A DNA stretch of 64,000 nt from Cellulosimicrobium cellulans (GCF_016921195.1 NZ_JAFGYF010000008.1:62001-126000), one strand, 5' to 3'. Positions 8,980-18,691 are shown, counted from the first letter of the stretch. Notes: a model not told the origin generated them from the letters alone. A program made the numbers and translations.

Positions 8980-9705
8980 TCAGCTCGTCTTGACGAGCTT
9001 CGCCGCCTTGACCGGGTCGACCTCGCCGATGCCGAAGGACGGGCACCACCGGGCGATCGTGCACGCGCCGCACGCGGGCTTCCGCGCGAAGCACACGCGG
9101 CGGCCGTGGAAGATCAGCCGGTGCGAGAGCATCGTCCACTCGGACTTCTCGATCAGCCCGCCGACGACCTGCTCGACCTTGACCGGGTCCTCCTCGGCGG
9201 TCCACGCCAGGCGGCGCACGAGGCGTCCGAAGTGGGTGTCCACGGTGAGCCCCGGCACGCCGAACGCGTTGCCGAGCACGACGTTCGCCGTCTTGCGCCC
9301 GACGCCGGGCAGGGTGACGAGGTCCTCCAGGCGCGCGGGCACCTCGCCGTCGAACCGCTCCACGAGGGCCTGGCCGATGCCGATGACGGACTGCGCCTTC
9401 GCCCGGAAGAAGCCGGTGGGCCGCAGCAGCTCCTCGAGCTCCTCCCGGTCGGCGCCCGCGTAGGCCGCGGCGTCTGGGTAGCGCGCGAACAGCGCGGGGG
9501 TCGTGAGGTTCACGCGCTTGTCCGTCGTCTGCGCGGACAGGACCGTCGCGATCAGCAGCTCGAGCGGCGTCGTGAAGTCCAGCTCGCAGTGGGCGTCCGG
9601 GTAGGTGACCGCGAGCTCGCGGTTGGTACGGCGCGCACGCCGGACCAGCGCCAGGTGCGACTCGGGCCTCGGCGCCCCCGTGCGGGCCTGCTCGGTGGTG
9701 GTCAC
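8980..9705 (-). CDS. nth: Endonuclease III
   Basis: A 241-residue bifunctional DNA glycosylase/AP lyase for oxidised pyrimidines. The helix-hairpin-helix [14 protein letters not shown] carries the catalytic Lys (about K138), followed by the catalytic Asp in VDTHFGR (about D156). The 4Fe-4S ligands C205, C212, C215 and C221 follow the classic C-X6-C-X2-C-X5-C pattern. The GTG at 9705 is chosen because a TACGGT box lies 6 nt upstream. It is convergent with the hydrolase (3 bp gap) and divergent from crp. Confidence 0.95.
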   Translation of the reverse strand: MTTTEQARTGAPRPESHLALVRRARRTNRELAVTYPDAHCELDFTTPLELLIATVLSAQTTDKRVNLTTPALFARYPDAAAYAGADREELEELLRPTGFFRAKAQSVIGIGQALVERFDGEVPARLEDLVTLPGVGRKTANVVLGNAFGVPGLTVDTHFGRLVRRLAWTAEEDPVKVEQVVGGLIEKSEWTMLSHRLIFHGRRVCFARKPACGACTIARWCPSFGIGEVDPVKAAKLVKTS

Positions 9706-9802
9706 GGAACCACCGTAGCCGCCGCCCCCGACACCCGAGTTGCGGCCGTAGGGCAGACTTGTCCTGGAACATTTCCGAGGACGAGACGATAGGACACCCC
9801 GC

Positions 9803-10480
9803 GTGGACGACGACGTTGTGCTCTCCGCCCCCCTGTTCGCGACGATGGACGCGGACGAGACGCGCACCCTCTTCGAGTCGATGCAGCAGATCGAGCTCTC
9901 GCGCGGAGACGTGCTGTTCCGCGAGGGCGAGCCGGGCGACCGCCTCTACGTGATCGCGAGCGGCAAGATCAAGCTGGGGCGCCGCTCCAACGACGGCCGC
10001 GAGAACCTCCTGTCGATCCTCGGCCCCGGCGAGATGTTCGGGGAGCTCTCCCTGTTCGACCCGGGCCCCCGCACCGCGACCGCGAGCTCCGTCGCCGACT
10101 CCGTCATCTACGAGCTGGGGCACGACCAGCTCGTCGAGTGGATCGAGAAGCACCCGAGCGTCGCCAAGCACCTGCTGAACGCCCTGGCGCGCCGGCTGCG
10201 CCGCACCAACGAGACGCTGGCCGACCTCGTGTTCTCCGACGTGCCGGGTCGTGTCGCCAAGGCGCTGCTCGACCTCTCGACCCGCTTCGGCGAGGAGACG
10301 GACGAGGGCATCCGCGTCGCGCACGACCTCACGCAGGAGGAGCTCGCGCAGCTCGTCGGAGCGTCGCGCGAGACGGTGAACAAGGCGCTCGCCGACTTCG
10401 CGACGCGCGGCTGGGTGCGCCGCGAGGGCCGGGCCGTCGTCCTGCTGGACATGGACCGCCTGGAGCGCCGCGCGCGCTGA
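9803..10480 (+). CDS. crp: Crp/Fnr-family cAMP-responsive regulator (GlxR-like)
   Basis: A 225-residue regulator with an N-terminal cyclic-nucleotide-binding domain. The phosphate-binding cassette reads [16 protein letters not shown], with the Glu, Arg and Thr expected for cAMP contact. The C-terminal winged helix is [25 protein letters not shown]. Length and sequence match actinobacterial Crp/GlxR, a global regulator of carbon metabolism. The start is the GTG at 9803. An SD-like GGACGAG lies about 20 nt upstream, too far to be decisive. It is divergent from nth, the conserved neighbourhood in many actinobacteria. Confidence 0.92.
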   Translation: MDDDVVLSAPLFATMDADETRTLFESMQQIELSRGDVLFREGEPGDRLYVIASGKIKLGRRSNDGRENLLSILGPGEMFGELSLFDPGPRTATASSVADSVIYELGHDQLVEWIEKHPSVAKHLLNALARRLRRTNETLADLVFSDVPGRVAKALLDLSTRFGEETDEGIRVAHDLTQEELAQLVGASRETVNKALADFATRGWVRREGRAVVLLDMDRLERRAR

Positions 10481-10492
10481 CCGACGGCCGAC

Positions 10493-10546
10493 GAGGACGG
10501 GGTCGGCGGCCGGGTCCGCGAGGACCTGGTCGCCGACCCCGTCCTC
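10493..10546. terminator. Large hairpin between convergent crp and ridA
   Basis: Perfect 16-bp inverted arms, 10493-10508 and 10531-10546, enclose a 22-nt loop that holds its own 5-bp stem (GGTCC/GGACC). There is no T-tract on either side. Its placement between two convergent genes suggests a bidirectional, U-less transcription stop of the kind common in high-GC actinobacteria. Confidence 0.6.
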
Positions 10547-10558
10547 ATGCCGGAGTCG

Positions 10559-11047
10559 CTACTCCGCGAGCTCGACGACGATCTCGACCTCGACCGGGGC
10601 GTCGAGCGGCAGGACCGCGACGCCGACGGCGCTGCGGGCGTGGACGCCTGCCTCCCCGAAGACCTCCCCGAGCAGGGTGCTCGCGCCGTTGACCACGCCC
10701 GGCTGCCCCGTGAAGGACGGGTCGCTCGCGACGAACCCGACCACCTTGACGACGCGGGCGACCTCGTCGAGGTTCCCGACGAGGTCGTGCACGGCCGCGA
10801 GCGCGTTGAGCGCGCACAAGCGGGCCAGTGCCGCGGCGTCGGCGGGCGGGACGAGGCCCTCGCCGTCGCCCACCTTGCCCGTCGCGGGGAGGGCGCCGTC
10901 CACGAACGGGAGCTGGCCCGAGGTGTGGACGTACCGGCCCGAGCGCACGGCGGGCACGTAGGCGGCGACGGGCGCCGCCACCGGGGGGAGGTCGAGGCCG
11001 AGCTCCGTCAGGCGCGCGGCGATCGTCCCGGCGGGGAAGCCCGCCAC
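10559..11047 (-). CDS. RidA/YjgF-family protein
   Basis: A 162-residue member of the RidA superfamily, which removes reactive enamine/imine intermediates of PLP enzymes. Features seen are SGQLPFVDGALPATGKVG, a C-terminal ARSAVGVAVLPLDAPVEVEIV block and a conserved Arg. The group resembles the longer actinobacterial RidA paralogues. The start is the GTG at 11047, whose G is the last base of the DUF4177 TAG stop (TAGTG), so translation is coupled. The in-frame codon before it is GTA, not a start. Confidence 0.88.
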   Translation of the reverse strand: MAGFPAGTIAARLTELGLDLPPVAAPVAAYVPAVRSGRYVHTSGQLPFVDGALPATGKVGDGEGLVPPADAAALARLCALNALAAVHDLVGNLDEVARVVKVVGFVASDPSFTGQPGVVNGASTLLGEVFGEAGVHARSAVGVAVLPLDAPVEVEIVVELAE

Positions 11048-11211
11048 TACTTCTCCCCGGTCGGGCGCTTGAGATAGGCGACGAGGCCGTTGCCGTCGGG
11101 GCCGGTGACGACCTGGACGAGCTCCCAGCCGTCGGAGCCCCACTGGTCGAGGACGGCCTTGGTGTTGTGGATGATGAGGGGGATGGTCGCGTACTCCCAC
11201 GTGGTTGCCAT
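11047..11211 (-). CDS. DUF4177 small protein
   Basis: A 54-residue protein of the DUF4177 family (ATTWEYATIPLIIHN, then DGWELVQVV, then YLKRP). The family is widespread and functionally uncharacterised. The ATG at 11211 is supported by TACGCT 6 nt upstream (leaderless), rather than an ATG 11 codons earlier. It is first of a two-gene operon with ridA and divergent from the penicillin-binding protein. Confidence 0.88.
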   Translation of the reverse strand: MATTWEYATIPLIIHNTKAVLDQWGSDGWELVQVVTGPDGNGLVAYLKRPTGEK

Positions 11212-11340
11212 GGGGCGAGCGTAGTCGGCCGCGGTGGGCGCCACCCGCGAGCACCGGCGCGGGATGCTTACACAACCCGCACACCCGGGAGCACCGGGAT
11301 CCCGGGGCCCTCCCCGGGTCGCTCCCGTAGGGTTGTCACC

Positions 11341-13698
11341 ATGGCTTCCCCTGTGCGTCCTCGCGGTCGGCAGATCAACGCGTACCAGCTCGTCGCCCTC
11401 TTCCTGGCGTTCGTGCTGGTCTCCGGTGTGGGTGGCGTGCTCGCCGCCGGGTTGCTCGTCCCGCTCGCCGCGGGTGCGAACACCGCGACCGACACCGCGG
11501 TCGAGGTCTTCGACGAGCTGCCGGCGGACCTCGAGCCCGGTCCGCTGTCGGAGCAGTCACGCATCTACGCGAACGACGGCACGACGCGCCTCGCGACGTT
11601 CTACACGGAGAACCGCATCGTCGTCCCGCTGGACCAGGTGTCCGACGCGATGAAGAACGCGGTCATCGCGATCGAGGACAAGCGCTTCTGGGACCACGGC
11701 GGCGTCGACGTCGAGGGTCTCCCTCGCGCGGTCGTGAACAACATCACGGGCGGCGACACCCAGGGCGCCTCGACGCTCACGCAGCAGTACGTGAAGAACG
11801 TGCTCATCGAGCAGGCGGTCCGCGAGGACGACACCATGGCGCTCTACGAGGCCAACGAGAAGTCGCTCGGGCGCAAGGCGCGCGAGGCCAAGCTGGCCAT
11901 CGCGCTCGAGAAGAAGATGACCAAGGAGGAGATCCTCCAGGGCTACCTCAACATCGCGCAGTTCGGCCGCTCGGTGTACGGCGTGGAGACGGCGGCCCGG
12001 CACTACTTCAACAAGAGCGCCGTCGACCTGAACTACGTCGAGGCCGCGACCATCGCGGGGATCACCAAGGCGCCGTCGACGTACGACCCGACGACGAGCC
12101 CCGAGAACGCCCAGAAGCGCCGCGACATCGTGCTCAACACGATGTACCAGCAGGGGTACATCACCAAGGAGGAGTACGACACCGGTCGGGCCACGCCGAT
12201 CGCGGACACGCTCGCGATCCAGCCGCTCGAGGCGGGCTGCCAGGCCTCCGGCGGTTCGGCGTTCTTCTGCGACTACGTCACGAAGATCATCATGTCCGAC
12301 CCGGTGTTCGGCGAGACCAAGGAGGAGCGCCAGGCGCTGCTCTACCGCGGTGGTCTCGACATCTACACCACGCTCGACCCGGCCATGCAGGCGGCGGCCG
12401 AGCAGCACGCGACGGCCGCGGTCCCGGCGGACGACCCGAGCCACATCGAGGACGCGATCGTCACGGTCGAGCCGGGCACCGGCAAGATCCTCGCGATGGC
12501 ACAGAACCGTGCCTTCGACAACACCAAGGAGCCCGCGCCCAACACGACCGCGGTCAACTACAGCGTCGACCAGGCCCACGGCTCGTCGAACGGGTTCTCG
12601 CCCGGCTCGACGTGGAAGCCGTTCGTGCTCGCCGAATGGCTCAACCAGGGGCACTCGCTCTACGAGACGGTGAGCGCCAACAAGCGCACCTGGACCATCA
12701 ACCGCGACTTCCACGCGAGCTGCAAGCGGCTCGGCAACGACAAGTGGACGCCGGCCAACTCCGACGGCCCGGGCAGCGGTTCCATGACGGTCCTCAAGGC
12801 GACGTACAACTCGGTCAACACCGCGTACACGACGATGGCGAGCCAGCTCGACCTGTGCGGCATCGCGAACACCGCCAAGGCCGCCGGCTTCCAGCCGTCG
12901 ATGCTCAAGGACGAAGGGGTCGTGGACGTCCAGGCGTCGATGATCCTCGGGACGCAGAACTCGTCTCCGCTGCAGATGGCCGCGGCGTACGCGACGTTCG
13001 CGAGCGGCGGCACCTACTGCTCGCCCATCGCGATCACGAAGGTGGTCGGTGGCGACGGTGAGGAGCTCCCGGTGCCGTCGGCGAACTGCCAGCCCGGCGC
13101 GATCGACCCGAACATCGCCAACACCGTGACCTACGCGCTGCAGCAGGTCCTCACGCAGGGCTCGGGTCGCGGCAACAGCCTCGCCGACGGCCGCCCCGCG
13201 GCCGGCAAGACCGGTACGGCGAACAACAACACGCACACGTGGTTCATCGGGTACACGCCGCAGGTCGTCACCGCCGTGTGGATCGGCAACGCCGAGAGCG
13301 ACGTCCCGATGAACGGGCGCTTCACGATCAACGGGACGACGCGCTCCTACTGGTACGGCTCGAGCCTCGCTGCTCCGACCTGGCGCGACTACATGAACCA
13401 GATCCTCGCCGGTCAGCCGGCACCCGGCTTCCCCGACCCGGACTGGGGTCGTGTCAACGCCCCGACGCCGCCGCCGCGGACGCCCTCGACCACCGAGGGC
13501 GGCGGCGACCAGGGCGGCGGCAACCCGGATGGCGGCGGCCAGGGCGGCGGCGACCAGAGCGGCGGGGGCCAGCCCGACGCGGACGCCGACGGTGACGGCG
13601 ATCGCGGAGACCGCGGCGACCGCGGGAACGGGGGCGGTCGCGACGACGTCGACCTCGGCGAGTGGTTCGACAACCTCGGCGGCGGGGGGAACGGCTGA
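11341..13698 (+). CDS. Class A penicillin-binding protein (glycosyltransferase/transpeptidase)
   Basis: A 785-residue bifunctional peptidoglycan synthase. It has an N-terminal membrane anchor (residues 15-40) and a GT51 transglycosylase domain with the catalytic Glu in AIEDKRFWDHGG and the QGASTLTQQYVKN motif. The transpeptidase motifs are the active-site Ser in SPGSTWKPF (about S423, K426), SVN (about 491-493) and KTGT (about 623-626). The C-terminal 80 residues are an unusual Gly/Asp/Gln-rich low-complexity tail. A TAGGGT box lies 7 nt before the ATG, so the transcript is probably leaderless. The metallophosphoesterase overlaps its 3' end, a gene pair conserved in actinobacteria. Confidence 0.95.
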   Translation: MASPVRPRGRQINAYQLVALFLAFVLVSGVGGVLAAGLLVPLAAGANTATDTAVEVFDELPADLEPGPLSEQSRIYANDGTTRLATFYTENRIVVPLDQVSDAMKNAVIAIEDKRFWDHGGVDVEGLPRAVVNNITGGDTQGASTLTQQYVKNVLIEQAVREDDTMALYEANEKSLGRKAREAKLAIALEKKMTKEEILQGYLNIAQFGRSVYGVETAARHYFNKSAVDLNYVEAATIAGITKAPSTYDPTTSPENAQKRRDIVLNTMYQQGYITKEEYDTGRATPIADTLAIQPLEAGCQASGGSAFFCDYVTKIIMSDPVFGETKEERQALLYRGGLDIYTTLDPAMQAAAEQHATAAVPADDPSHIEDAIVTVEPGTGKILAMAQNRAFDNTKEPAPNTTAVNYSVDQAHGSSNGFSPGSTWKPFVLAEWLNQGHSLYETVSANKRTWTINRDFHASCKRLGNDKWTPANSDGPGSGSMTVLKATYNSVNTAYTTMASQLDLCGIANTAKAAGFQPSMLKDEGVVDVQASMILGTQNSSPLQMAAAYATFASGGTYCSPIAITKVVGGDGEELPVPSANCQPGAIDPNIANTVTYALQQVLTQGSGRGNSLADGRPAAGKTGTANNNTHTWFIGYTPQVVTAVWIGNAESDVPMNGRFTINGTTRSYWYGSSLAAPTWRDYMNQILAGQPAPGFPDPDWGRVNAPTPPPRTPSTTEGGGDQGGGNPDGGGQGGGDQSGGGQPDADADGDGDRGDRGDRGNGGGRDDVDLGEWFDNLGGGGNG

Positions 13699-14660
13699 GC
13701 GCCGACGGCGGGCGCCGCGTCCTGCGGGGCCTCGGCGCCCTCGCCGCCGTCGGCGCGGCGGGCGTCGCGTACGCGCACGTGGAGACCAAGCTCTTCACGC
13801 TCCGCCGGGTGACCGTGCCCGTGCTGCCCCCGGGCGCGCCGGACCTGCGGGTGCTGCACGTCTCGGACCTCCACCTGGTCCCCACCCAGCGCCGCAAGAT
13901 CGAGTGGGTGCGCTCGCTCGCCGAGCTCGAGCCCGACCTCGTCGTCGACACGGGCGACAACCTTGCGCACGTCGACTCGCTCGACCCCCTGCTGCACGCG
14001 CTCGAGCCGCTCCTGTCGACGCCCGGTGCCTTCGTCATGGGGTCGAACGACTACTACGCGCCCGTCCCCAAGAACCCGGCCCGCTACCTCCTGCCGGACG
14101 CGCGGGTGCCGTTCTCGTCCCAGGCGCGCCTGCTGCCCGCGGGCGAGCTCGCCGCGGCGATGCGCGACGCGGGCTGGGCAGACCTCACGAACCGTCGCGA
14201 CGTGCTGGAGGTCGGCGGAGTCCGTCTCGACCTCGTCGGCGTGGACGACCCGCACCTCGACCGGGACGTGTTCCCGGCCCCGTCCGCACCGGACGCCCGC
14301 GGCGCGGGCTCCGAGGCGCCGTCCGCCGACGGGCCGGTGCTCCGCGTCGGGGTCACGCACGCGCCGTACCGGCGCGTCCTGGACGCCATGCACGACGACG
14401 CCGCGGACCTGGTCCTCGCCGGCCACACCCACGGTGGGCAGCTCTGCGTGCCCGGGTTCGGCGCGCTCGTGACGAACTGCGACATCGACCGCAAGCGGGC
14501 CAAGGGACTGCACGGCTGGCCCGGCGCACGACCCGACGCACCCGGCGGCGAGGACTCGACGTGGCTGCACGTCTCCGCCGGGGCGGGGACCTCGCCGTAC
14601 GCGCAGGTGCGGTTCGCGTGCCGACCCGAGGCGACGCTGCTCACCCTGACGGCACGCTGA
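13662..14660 (+). CDS. Membrane-anchored metallophosphoesterase
   Basis: A calcineurin-like phosphoesterase of about 320-332 residues with an N-terminal hydrophobic segment (VLRGLGALAAVGAAGVAYAH). The metal motifs run in order: SDLHLVP, DTGDN, GSNDYY (in place of the usual GNHE/D), and GHTHGGQ. Neither phosphoesterase substrate nor role is known; proximity to the PBP suggests an envelope function. The start is uncertain. A GTG at 13662 overlaps the PBP by 37 bp, while a CTG at 13695 overlaps its stop by 3 bp and has a G-rich SD-like run just upstream. Confidence 0.87.
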   Translation: MVRQPRRRGERLSADGGRRVLRGLGALAAVGAAGVAYAHVETKLFTLRRVTVPVLPPGAPDLRVLHVSDLHLVPTQRRKIEWVRSLAELEPDLVVDTGDNLAHVDSLDPLLHALEPLLSTPGAFVMGSNDYYAPVPKNPARYLLPDARVPFSSQARLLPAGELAAAMRDAGWADLTNRRDVLEVGGVRLDLVGVDDPHLDRDVFPAPSAPDARGAGSEAPSADGPVLRVGVTHAPYRRVLDAMHDDAADLVLAGHTHGGQLCVPGFGALVTNCDIDRKRAKGLHGWPGARPDAPGGEDSTWLHVSAGAGTSPYAQVRFACRPEATLLTLTAR

Positions 14661-14815
14661 GCGCGGCCCGCGCGGGGTCCGGCGGGTACCTCGGGCGGGT
14701 GTCGCGGGGCTCACGGGAATCGAGTTTCGTGGCACGGCACTTCGTCGGCTATTCTGGGCAGGCTTCCCGCGCGGAAGACGAGGTCTCCTCGTCGACCATC
14801 GCGCGGACGAGCAAC

Positions 14816-14893
<78 letters not shown>

Positions 14894-14899
14894 GCTGAG

Positions 14900-14929
14900 G
14901 GCCCGGAACCGTCGTGGTTCCGGGCCTTT
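14900..14929 (+). terminator. Rho-independent terminator after tRNA-Pro
   Basis: An 11-bp perfect stem (14900-14910 with 14916-14926), a 5-nt GTCGT loop, and TTTC immediately after. It starts 7 nt downstream of the tRNA. Confidence 0.85.
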
Positions 14930-14985
14930 CGTCGTGCCCGGGCGCTACGGGTGCGACCGATGCCCAGGAACTGCGCGCACGATCC

Positions 14986-15831
14986 TCAGGACCGGTCGGC
15001 CACGGGACCGGTCGCGGTCCCGGCGGCGTCGCACGGCGGGTCGATCTCCAGCCCCGCGGCCTCCGCCTCCTCCCCCAGGAGGACGAGGGTGCGTTCCATC
15101 GCCGTCGGTCGCAGCTTGCCCACCTGGTGCCCGTGCGGGTGGTCGAAGAACGCGAGCAGGCACAGCAGGAGCGTGATGACCAGCGCGACGCTGCCCATCA
15201 GGAGACCTTGCGTCGCGGCACGTTCGGCCGAGTCGGCGAAGAACAGCAGGAAGACGAAGACGGTCCCGGAGACGACGAACAGCACGAGCCACAGCGGGAG
15301 GGGGATCAGACCTTCCGCGCCGTGCACGCGGGACTGGCGGGCCTCCTCGCGCGCCGCGGTCTGGTCCATCCACCGGTCGTACGCGGACTGCTGGGTGTCC
15401 GACGCGGGGACGACGTCGAGGACGGTCCGGTAGAGCGCGACGCCCCACGGGTTGACCGCCTCGCCGAGCTCGCCGTCCGCCATCTGCTCCCACTCGTTCG
15501 CGACGACGTACCGGGCGTAGCAGACGAGCTCGCCAGAGAGCCGCGACGCGTCGTCCGGGGCGAAGAACTGTGCGGTCTCCAGCTGCTGCACGACGATCCG
15601 CGCCTCCGCCTCGGCGCCGCTCCGCGCCTCGTCGTACGACTCGAACGCGAGGAAGACGATGAAGCCGAGGAGCACCGAGAAGCCGGTGGCGACCACGCCG
15701 AATACCCCGGACGCCCGGTCGCCGTCGCTGAACCGGCTCCCGGCGGGTGCGCGCCGCCGGACGAGCAGCATCGCCCCGATGGCCACCGCGACGACGGCGA
15801 CGGTCACGATCGCGCCGACGACGATGCTCAC
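14986..15831 (-). CDS. DUF4239 (bestrophin-like) membrane protein
   Basis: A 281-residue protein with two N-terminal hydrophobic helices (residues 3-25 and about 45-65), a soluble helical middle, and two C-terminal helices. This is the DUF4239 pattern; the family is sometimes annotated as bestrophin-like. FSVLLGFIVFLAFESYDEAR is the typical core segment. The function is unknown; an ion channel role is only inferred from fold-level claims. The GTG at 15831 has a good SD (GGAGGTGTC). Confidence 0.82.
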   Translation of the reverse strand: MSIVVGAIVTVAVVAVAIGAMLLVRRRAPAGSRFSDGDRASGVFGVVATGFSVLLGFIVFLAFESYDEARSGAEAEARIVVQQLETAQFFAPDDASRLSGELVCYARYVVANEWEQMADGELGEAVNPWGVALYRTVLDVVPASDTQQSAYDRWMDQTAAREEARQSRVHGAEGLIPLPLWLVLFVVSGTVFVFLLFFADSAERAATQGLLMGSVALVITLLLCLLAFFDHPHGHQVGKLRPTAMERTLVLLGEEAEAAGLEIDPPCDAAGTATGPVADRS

Positions 15832-15915
15832 GACACCTCCTCCGCGCGGGTACCGCCGCACGGTGCACGGCGGATGCTGTCCTGGTCAGCCTGCCCGGGG
15901 ACGTCGCGCGGGTCG

Positions 15916-15932
15916 TCACGCGAAACGCGTGA
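15916..15932. promoter_or_regulatory. Palindrome in divergent intergenic region
   Basis: TCACGCG and CGCGTGA are separated by AAA. It lies between the divergent DUF4239 gene and the flavoprotein gene in a 251-bp spacer that has no other clear signal, so it may be a regulator site. No regulator can be named. Confidence 0.35.
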
Positions 15933-16082
15933 ACGCCGCCGCGGCGCGGCGTCACGACCCGACGTGCGACGTGCCCAGGGACGTACCGGCACCTGCCACA
16001 GCACCTCGCACCGCGCACGAGTTCGCGCGAGACTGAGGCCGTCCGCCCGAGCCCCGGGCGCCGAGTCACTGCGGAGGTCGCC

Positions 16083-17315
16083 ATGAGCGCAGGTCGTCAC
16101 GTCGTCGTCGGAGGAGGGCTCGCCGCGGCGAAGGCGGTCGAGACGCTGCGCGACGAGGGCTACGACGGCGGGTTGACCGTGGTCGCGCGAGAGCCGCACC
16201 GACCGTACGAGCGCCCGCCGCTGTCCAAGGACTACCTGCGCGGGGAGGCCGAGCGCGACGCGGTGTTCCCGCTCGCGGCCGAGTGGTACGCCGAGCACGA
16301 CGTCGAGCTCCTCACCGGGACCGAGGCGACGGCCCTCGACCTCGCGGGTCGGAGCGTGGCCCTCGCGGACGGCCGGGCGCTGCCGTACGAGAAGCTGCTC
16401 CTCGCGACCGGCTCGGACCCGCGCCGGATCCCGCTGCCCGGCCTCGACCTGGACGGCGTCCACGAGCTGCGCACGCTCGACGACAGCGACGCGCTCGCCA
16501 CCGCGATGCGCGCCACCCACGACGGCGGCGCGGGGCGGCTCGCGATCGTCGGCGACGGCTGGATCGGGCTGGAGGTCGCGGCCTCCGCCCGCTCGCTCGG
16601 CCTCGACGTCACGGTGATCGGGCTCGGCACCCACCCGCTCGAGCGCGTCCTCGGCCCGGAGATGGGCGAGCTGTACGGGCAGGTCCACACCGACCACGGC
16701 GTCCACCTGCACCGCCGCGCCCAGGTCACGGGCATCTCGGGCGAGGGCGGCCGCGCGACGGGCGTCGACATCGCCGACGGGACCCACGTCGAGGCCGACC
16801 TCGTGCTCGTCGCCGTGGGTGCGGTCCCGAACGTCGCGCTCGCCCGCGACGCGGGCCTCGCGCTCGACTCCGCGACGGGCGGCGTCGTCGCGTCCGCGAC
16901 GCTCCAGACCACCGACCCCGACGTCTTCGTCGCCGGCGACATCGCGAGCGTGCCGACCGCGCGCTACGGGCGGTCGGTCCGCGTCGAGCACTGGGCGACC
17001 GCGCTCAACCAGGGCCCGCACGCCGCGCGCGCGATGCTCGGCGCGACCGACCCCTACCCCGAGCTCCCGTACTTCTTCTCCGACCAGTACGACGTCGGCA
17101 TGGAGTACCTCGGCTTCGTCGCCGGGCCCGATGCCTACGACGAGGTCGTGGTCTCCGGCTCCGTCCCCGACCGCGAGCTCGTCGCGTTCTGGGTCAAGGA
17201 CGGCCGCGTCGAGGCCGGCATGGCCGTCAACGTCTGGGACCGCATGGAGGACGTCAAGGCGCTCATCCACCGCGACGCCGTCGACCGCGCCGAGCTGGAG
17301 TCGTTCGTCGGCTGA
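16083..17315 (+). CDS. FAD/NAD(P)-dependent ferredoxin/rubredoxin reductase-type oxidoreductase
   Basis: A 410-residue flavoprotein of the BphA4/putidaredoxin-reductase class. The FAD-binding GGGLAAAKAVETLR is at the N-terminus, followed by PYERPPLSKDYLRG (typical of ferredoxin reductases). Then come an ATGSDPRRIPLPG segment, the NAD(P)-binding GDGWIGLEVAASARSLG, the second FAD motif TTDPDVFVAGDIA, and a C-terminal reductase domain. It would pass electrons from NAD(P)H to a ferredoxin or rubredoxin, but no partner gene is adjacent. A GGAGGT SD lies 4 nt before the ATG. It is monocistronic and convergent with prpC across a repeat cluster. Confidence 0.92.
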   Translation: MSAGRHVVVGGGLAAAKAVETLRDEGYDGGLTVVAREPHRPYERPPLSKDYLRGEAERDAVFPLAAEWYAEHDVELLTGTEATALDLAGRSVALADGRALPYEKLLLATGSDPRRIPLPGLDLDGVHELRTLDDSDALATAMRATHDGGAGRLAIVGDGWIGLEVAASARSLGLDVTVIGLGTHPLERVLGPEMGELYGQVHTDHGVHLHRRAQVTGISGEGGRATGVDIADGTHVEADLVLVAVGAVPNVALARDAGLALDSATGGVVASATLQTTDPDVFVAGDIASVPTARYGRSVRVEHWATALNQGPHAARAMLGATDPYPELPYFFSDQYDVGMEYLGFVAGPDAYDEVVVSGSVPDRELVAFWVKDGRVEAGMAVNVWDRMEDVKALIHRDAVDRAELESFVG

Positions 17316-17329
17316 CTCACCCGACCGCC

Positions 17330-17475
17330 CGAGGGAGAACCGCGGTGCGCCGAGGTAGAACTGTGGTTGCGCGAAGGAGAACGCTGGTCACCGTGCCCGG
17401 GTTCTACCTCGACCGACCAGAGTTCTACCTCGGCCGACCGGAGTTCTACCTCGGCGGGCCGAGGGTTCTGCCTTG
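17330..17475. repeat. 21-bp repeat cluster A (core CGAGGTAGA), facing orientations
   Basis: Three units begin exactly 21 bp apart on the + strand (17330, 17351, 17372), sharing CGAGGxAGAAC and then GGT. Four units follow on the opposite strand, with the reverse core TTCTACCTCG ending at 17411, 17432, 17453 and 17475. The cluster fills the gap between convergent genes for the flavoprotein and prpC. Related clusters are at 36724 and 38183. Confidence 0.85.
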
Positions 17476-17478
17476 GTG

Positions 17479-18612
17479 TCAGGGGAGGTCGCGCTGGTCG
17501 GGGCCGACGTACTCGCTGAGCGGGCGGATGAGGGCGTTGGCGGCGCGCTGCTCCATGACGTGCGCGGTCCAGCCGACGACGCGCGACGCGACGAACAGCG
17601 GCGTGAACATCGGGGTGTCGAAGCCCATGAGGTGGTACGCCGGGCCGGCCGGGTAGTCGAGGTTCGGCAGGATGTTCTTGCGCTCGGTCATCGCGGTCTC
17701 GAGCGCGACGTAGAGGTCGAGGAGGTCCTGGCGGCCGTAGTGCTCGACGAGGTCGTCGAGCGTCGCGCGCATGGTGGGGACGCGCGAGTCGCCGTGCTTG
17801 TAGACGCGGTGCCCGAAGCCCATGATCTTGCGCTTGTGGGCGAGCGCGTCGTCGAGCCACGCCGCGGCGCGGTCGGCGGTGCCGATCTCGGCGAACGTCG
17901 CCATGACGGCCTCGTTCGCGCCGCCGTGGAGCGGGCCCTTGAGCGCGCCGACGGCGCCCGTCACCGCGGAGTGCAGGTCGGACAGCGTGGACGTGATGAC
18001 GCGGGCGGTGAAGGTCGAGGCGTTGAACGAGTGCTCGGCGTACAGCACCATCGAGACCTCGAACGCGCGCACGACGGCGGGCTCGGGGACCTCGCCGAAC
18101 GTCATCCACAGGAAGTTCTCCGCGTAGGTGAGGTCGTCCCGCGGCTCGACGATCTGCTGGCCCCGACGACGGCGCTGGTCGAGCGCGACGGCCGCCGGCA
18201 GCACGGCCCACAGGCGGACGGCCTTGGCCTGCTCGGCCTCGGGCGACGAGTCCTCGGCGTCGGGGTCGTGCGCGCCGAGCTGGGAGATCGCGGTGCGGAC
18301 GACGTCCATGGGATGGCACGTCGTCGGCAGCTCGAGGATCGCGTTGCGCACGTTGCCGGGCAGGGCGCGGTGCGCACGCTCGACGGCCGTCTGCTCGGCG
18401 AGCTGCTCGGGCGTGGGGAGCTCGCCGTGCCACAGGAGGTACGCGACCTCCTCGAAGCTGCGACGCGCGGCGAGGTCCTGCACCGGGTAGCCGCGGTAGA
18501 GCAGCGAGTTGGTGTCGGGGTTGACCTTGGAGATGGCCGTGACGTCGACGACGACGCCCGCGAGCCCCTTGCGGATCTCGGGCCCCTCGGTGGTGGTCGG
18601 GGAGGTGGTCAT
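17479..18612 (-). CDS. prpC: 2-methylcitrate synthase
   Basis: A 377-residue citrate-synthase-fold enzyme that condenses propionyl-CoA and oxaloacetate to 2-methylcitrate. The catalytic elements are visible: His in LKGPLHGGANEAV, His in GFGHRVYKHGDSR, and a C-terminal Asp in GFDTPMFTPLFVASR. The length and the setting behind prpD and prpB favour methylcitrate over housekeeping citrate synthase. The ATG at 18612 has an AAGGAG SD. It is the last gene of the prpDBC operon, 79 bp after prpB. Confidence 0.93.
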   Translation of the reverse strand: MTTSPTTTEGPEIRKGLAGVVVDVTAISKVNPDTNSLLYRGYPVQDLAARRSFEEVAYLLWHGELPTPEQLAEQTAVERAHRALPGNVRNAILELPTTCHPMDVVRTAISQLGAHDPDAEDSSPEAEQAKAVRLWAVLPAAVALDQRRRRGQQIVEPRDDLTYAENFLWMTFGEVPEPAVVRAFEVSMVLYAEHSFNASTFTARVITSTLSDLHSAVTGAVGALKGPLHGGANEAVMATFAEIGTADRAAAWLDDALAHKRKIMGFGHRVYKHGDSRVPTMRATLDDLVEHYGRQDLLDLYVALETAMTERKNILPNLDYPAGPAYHLMGFDTPMFTPLFVASRVVGWTAHVMEQRAANALIRPLSEYVGPDQRDLP

Positions 18613-18691
18613 GCGGTCACTCCTTCGTGCAGCACGGGTCGCGGGGAGATGCGGTGCCGCGGCCCGACGGGCGCGCGGCACCGGCGGGTCG

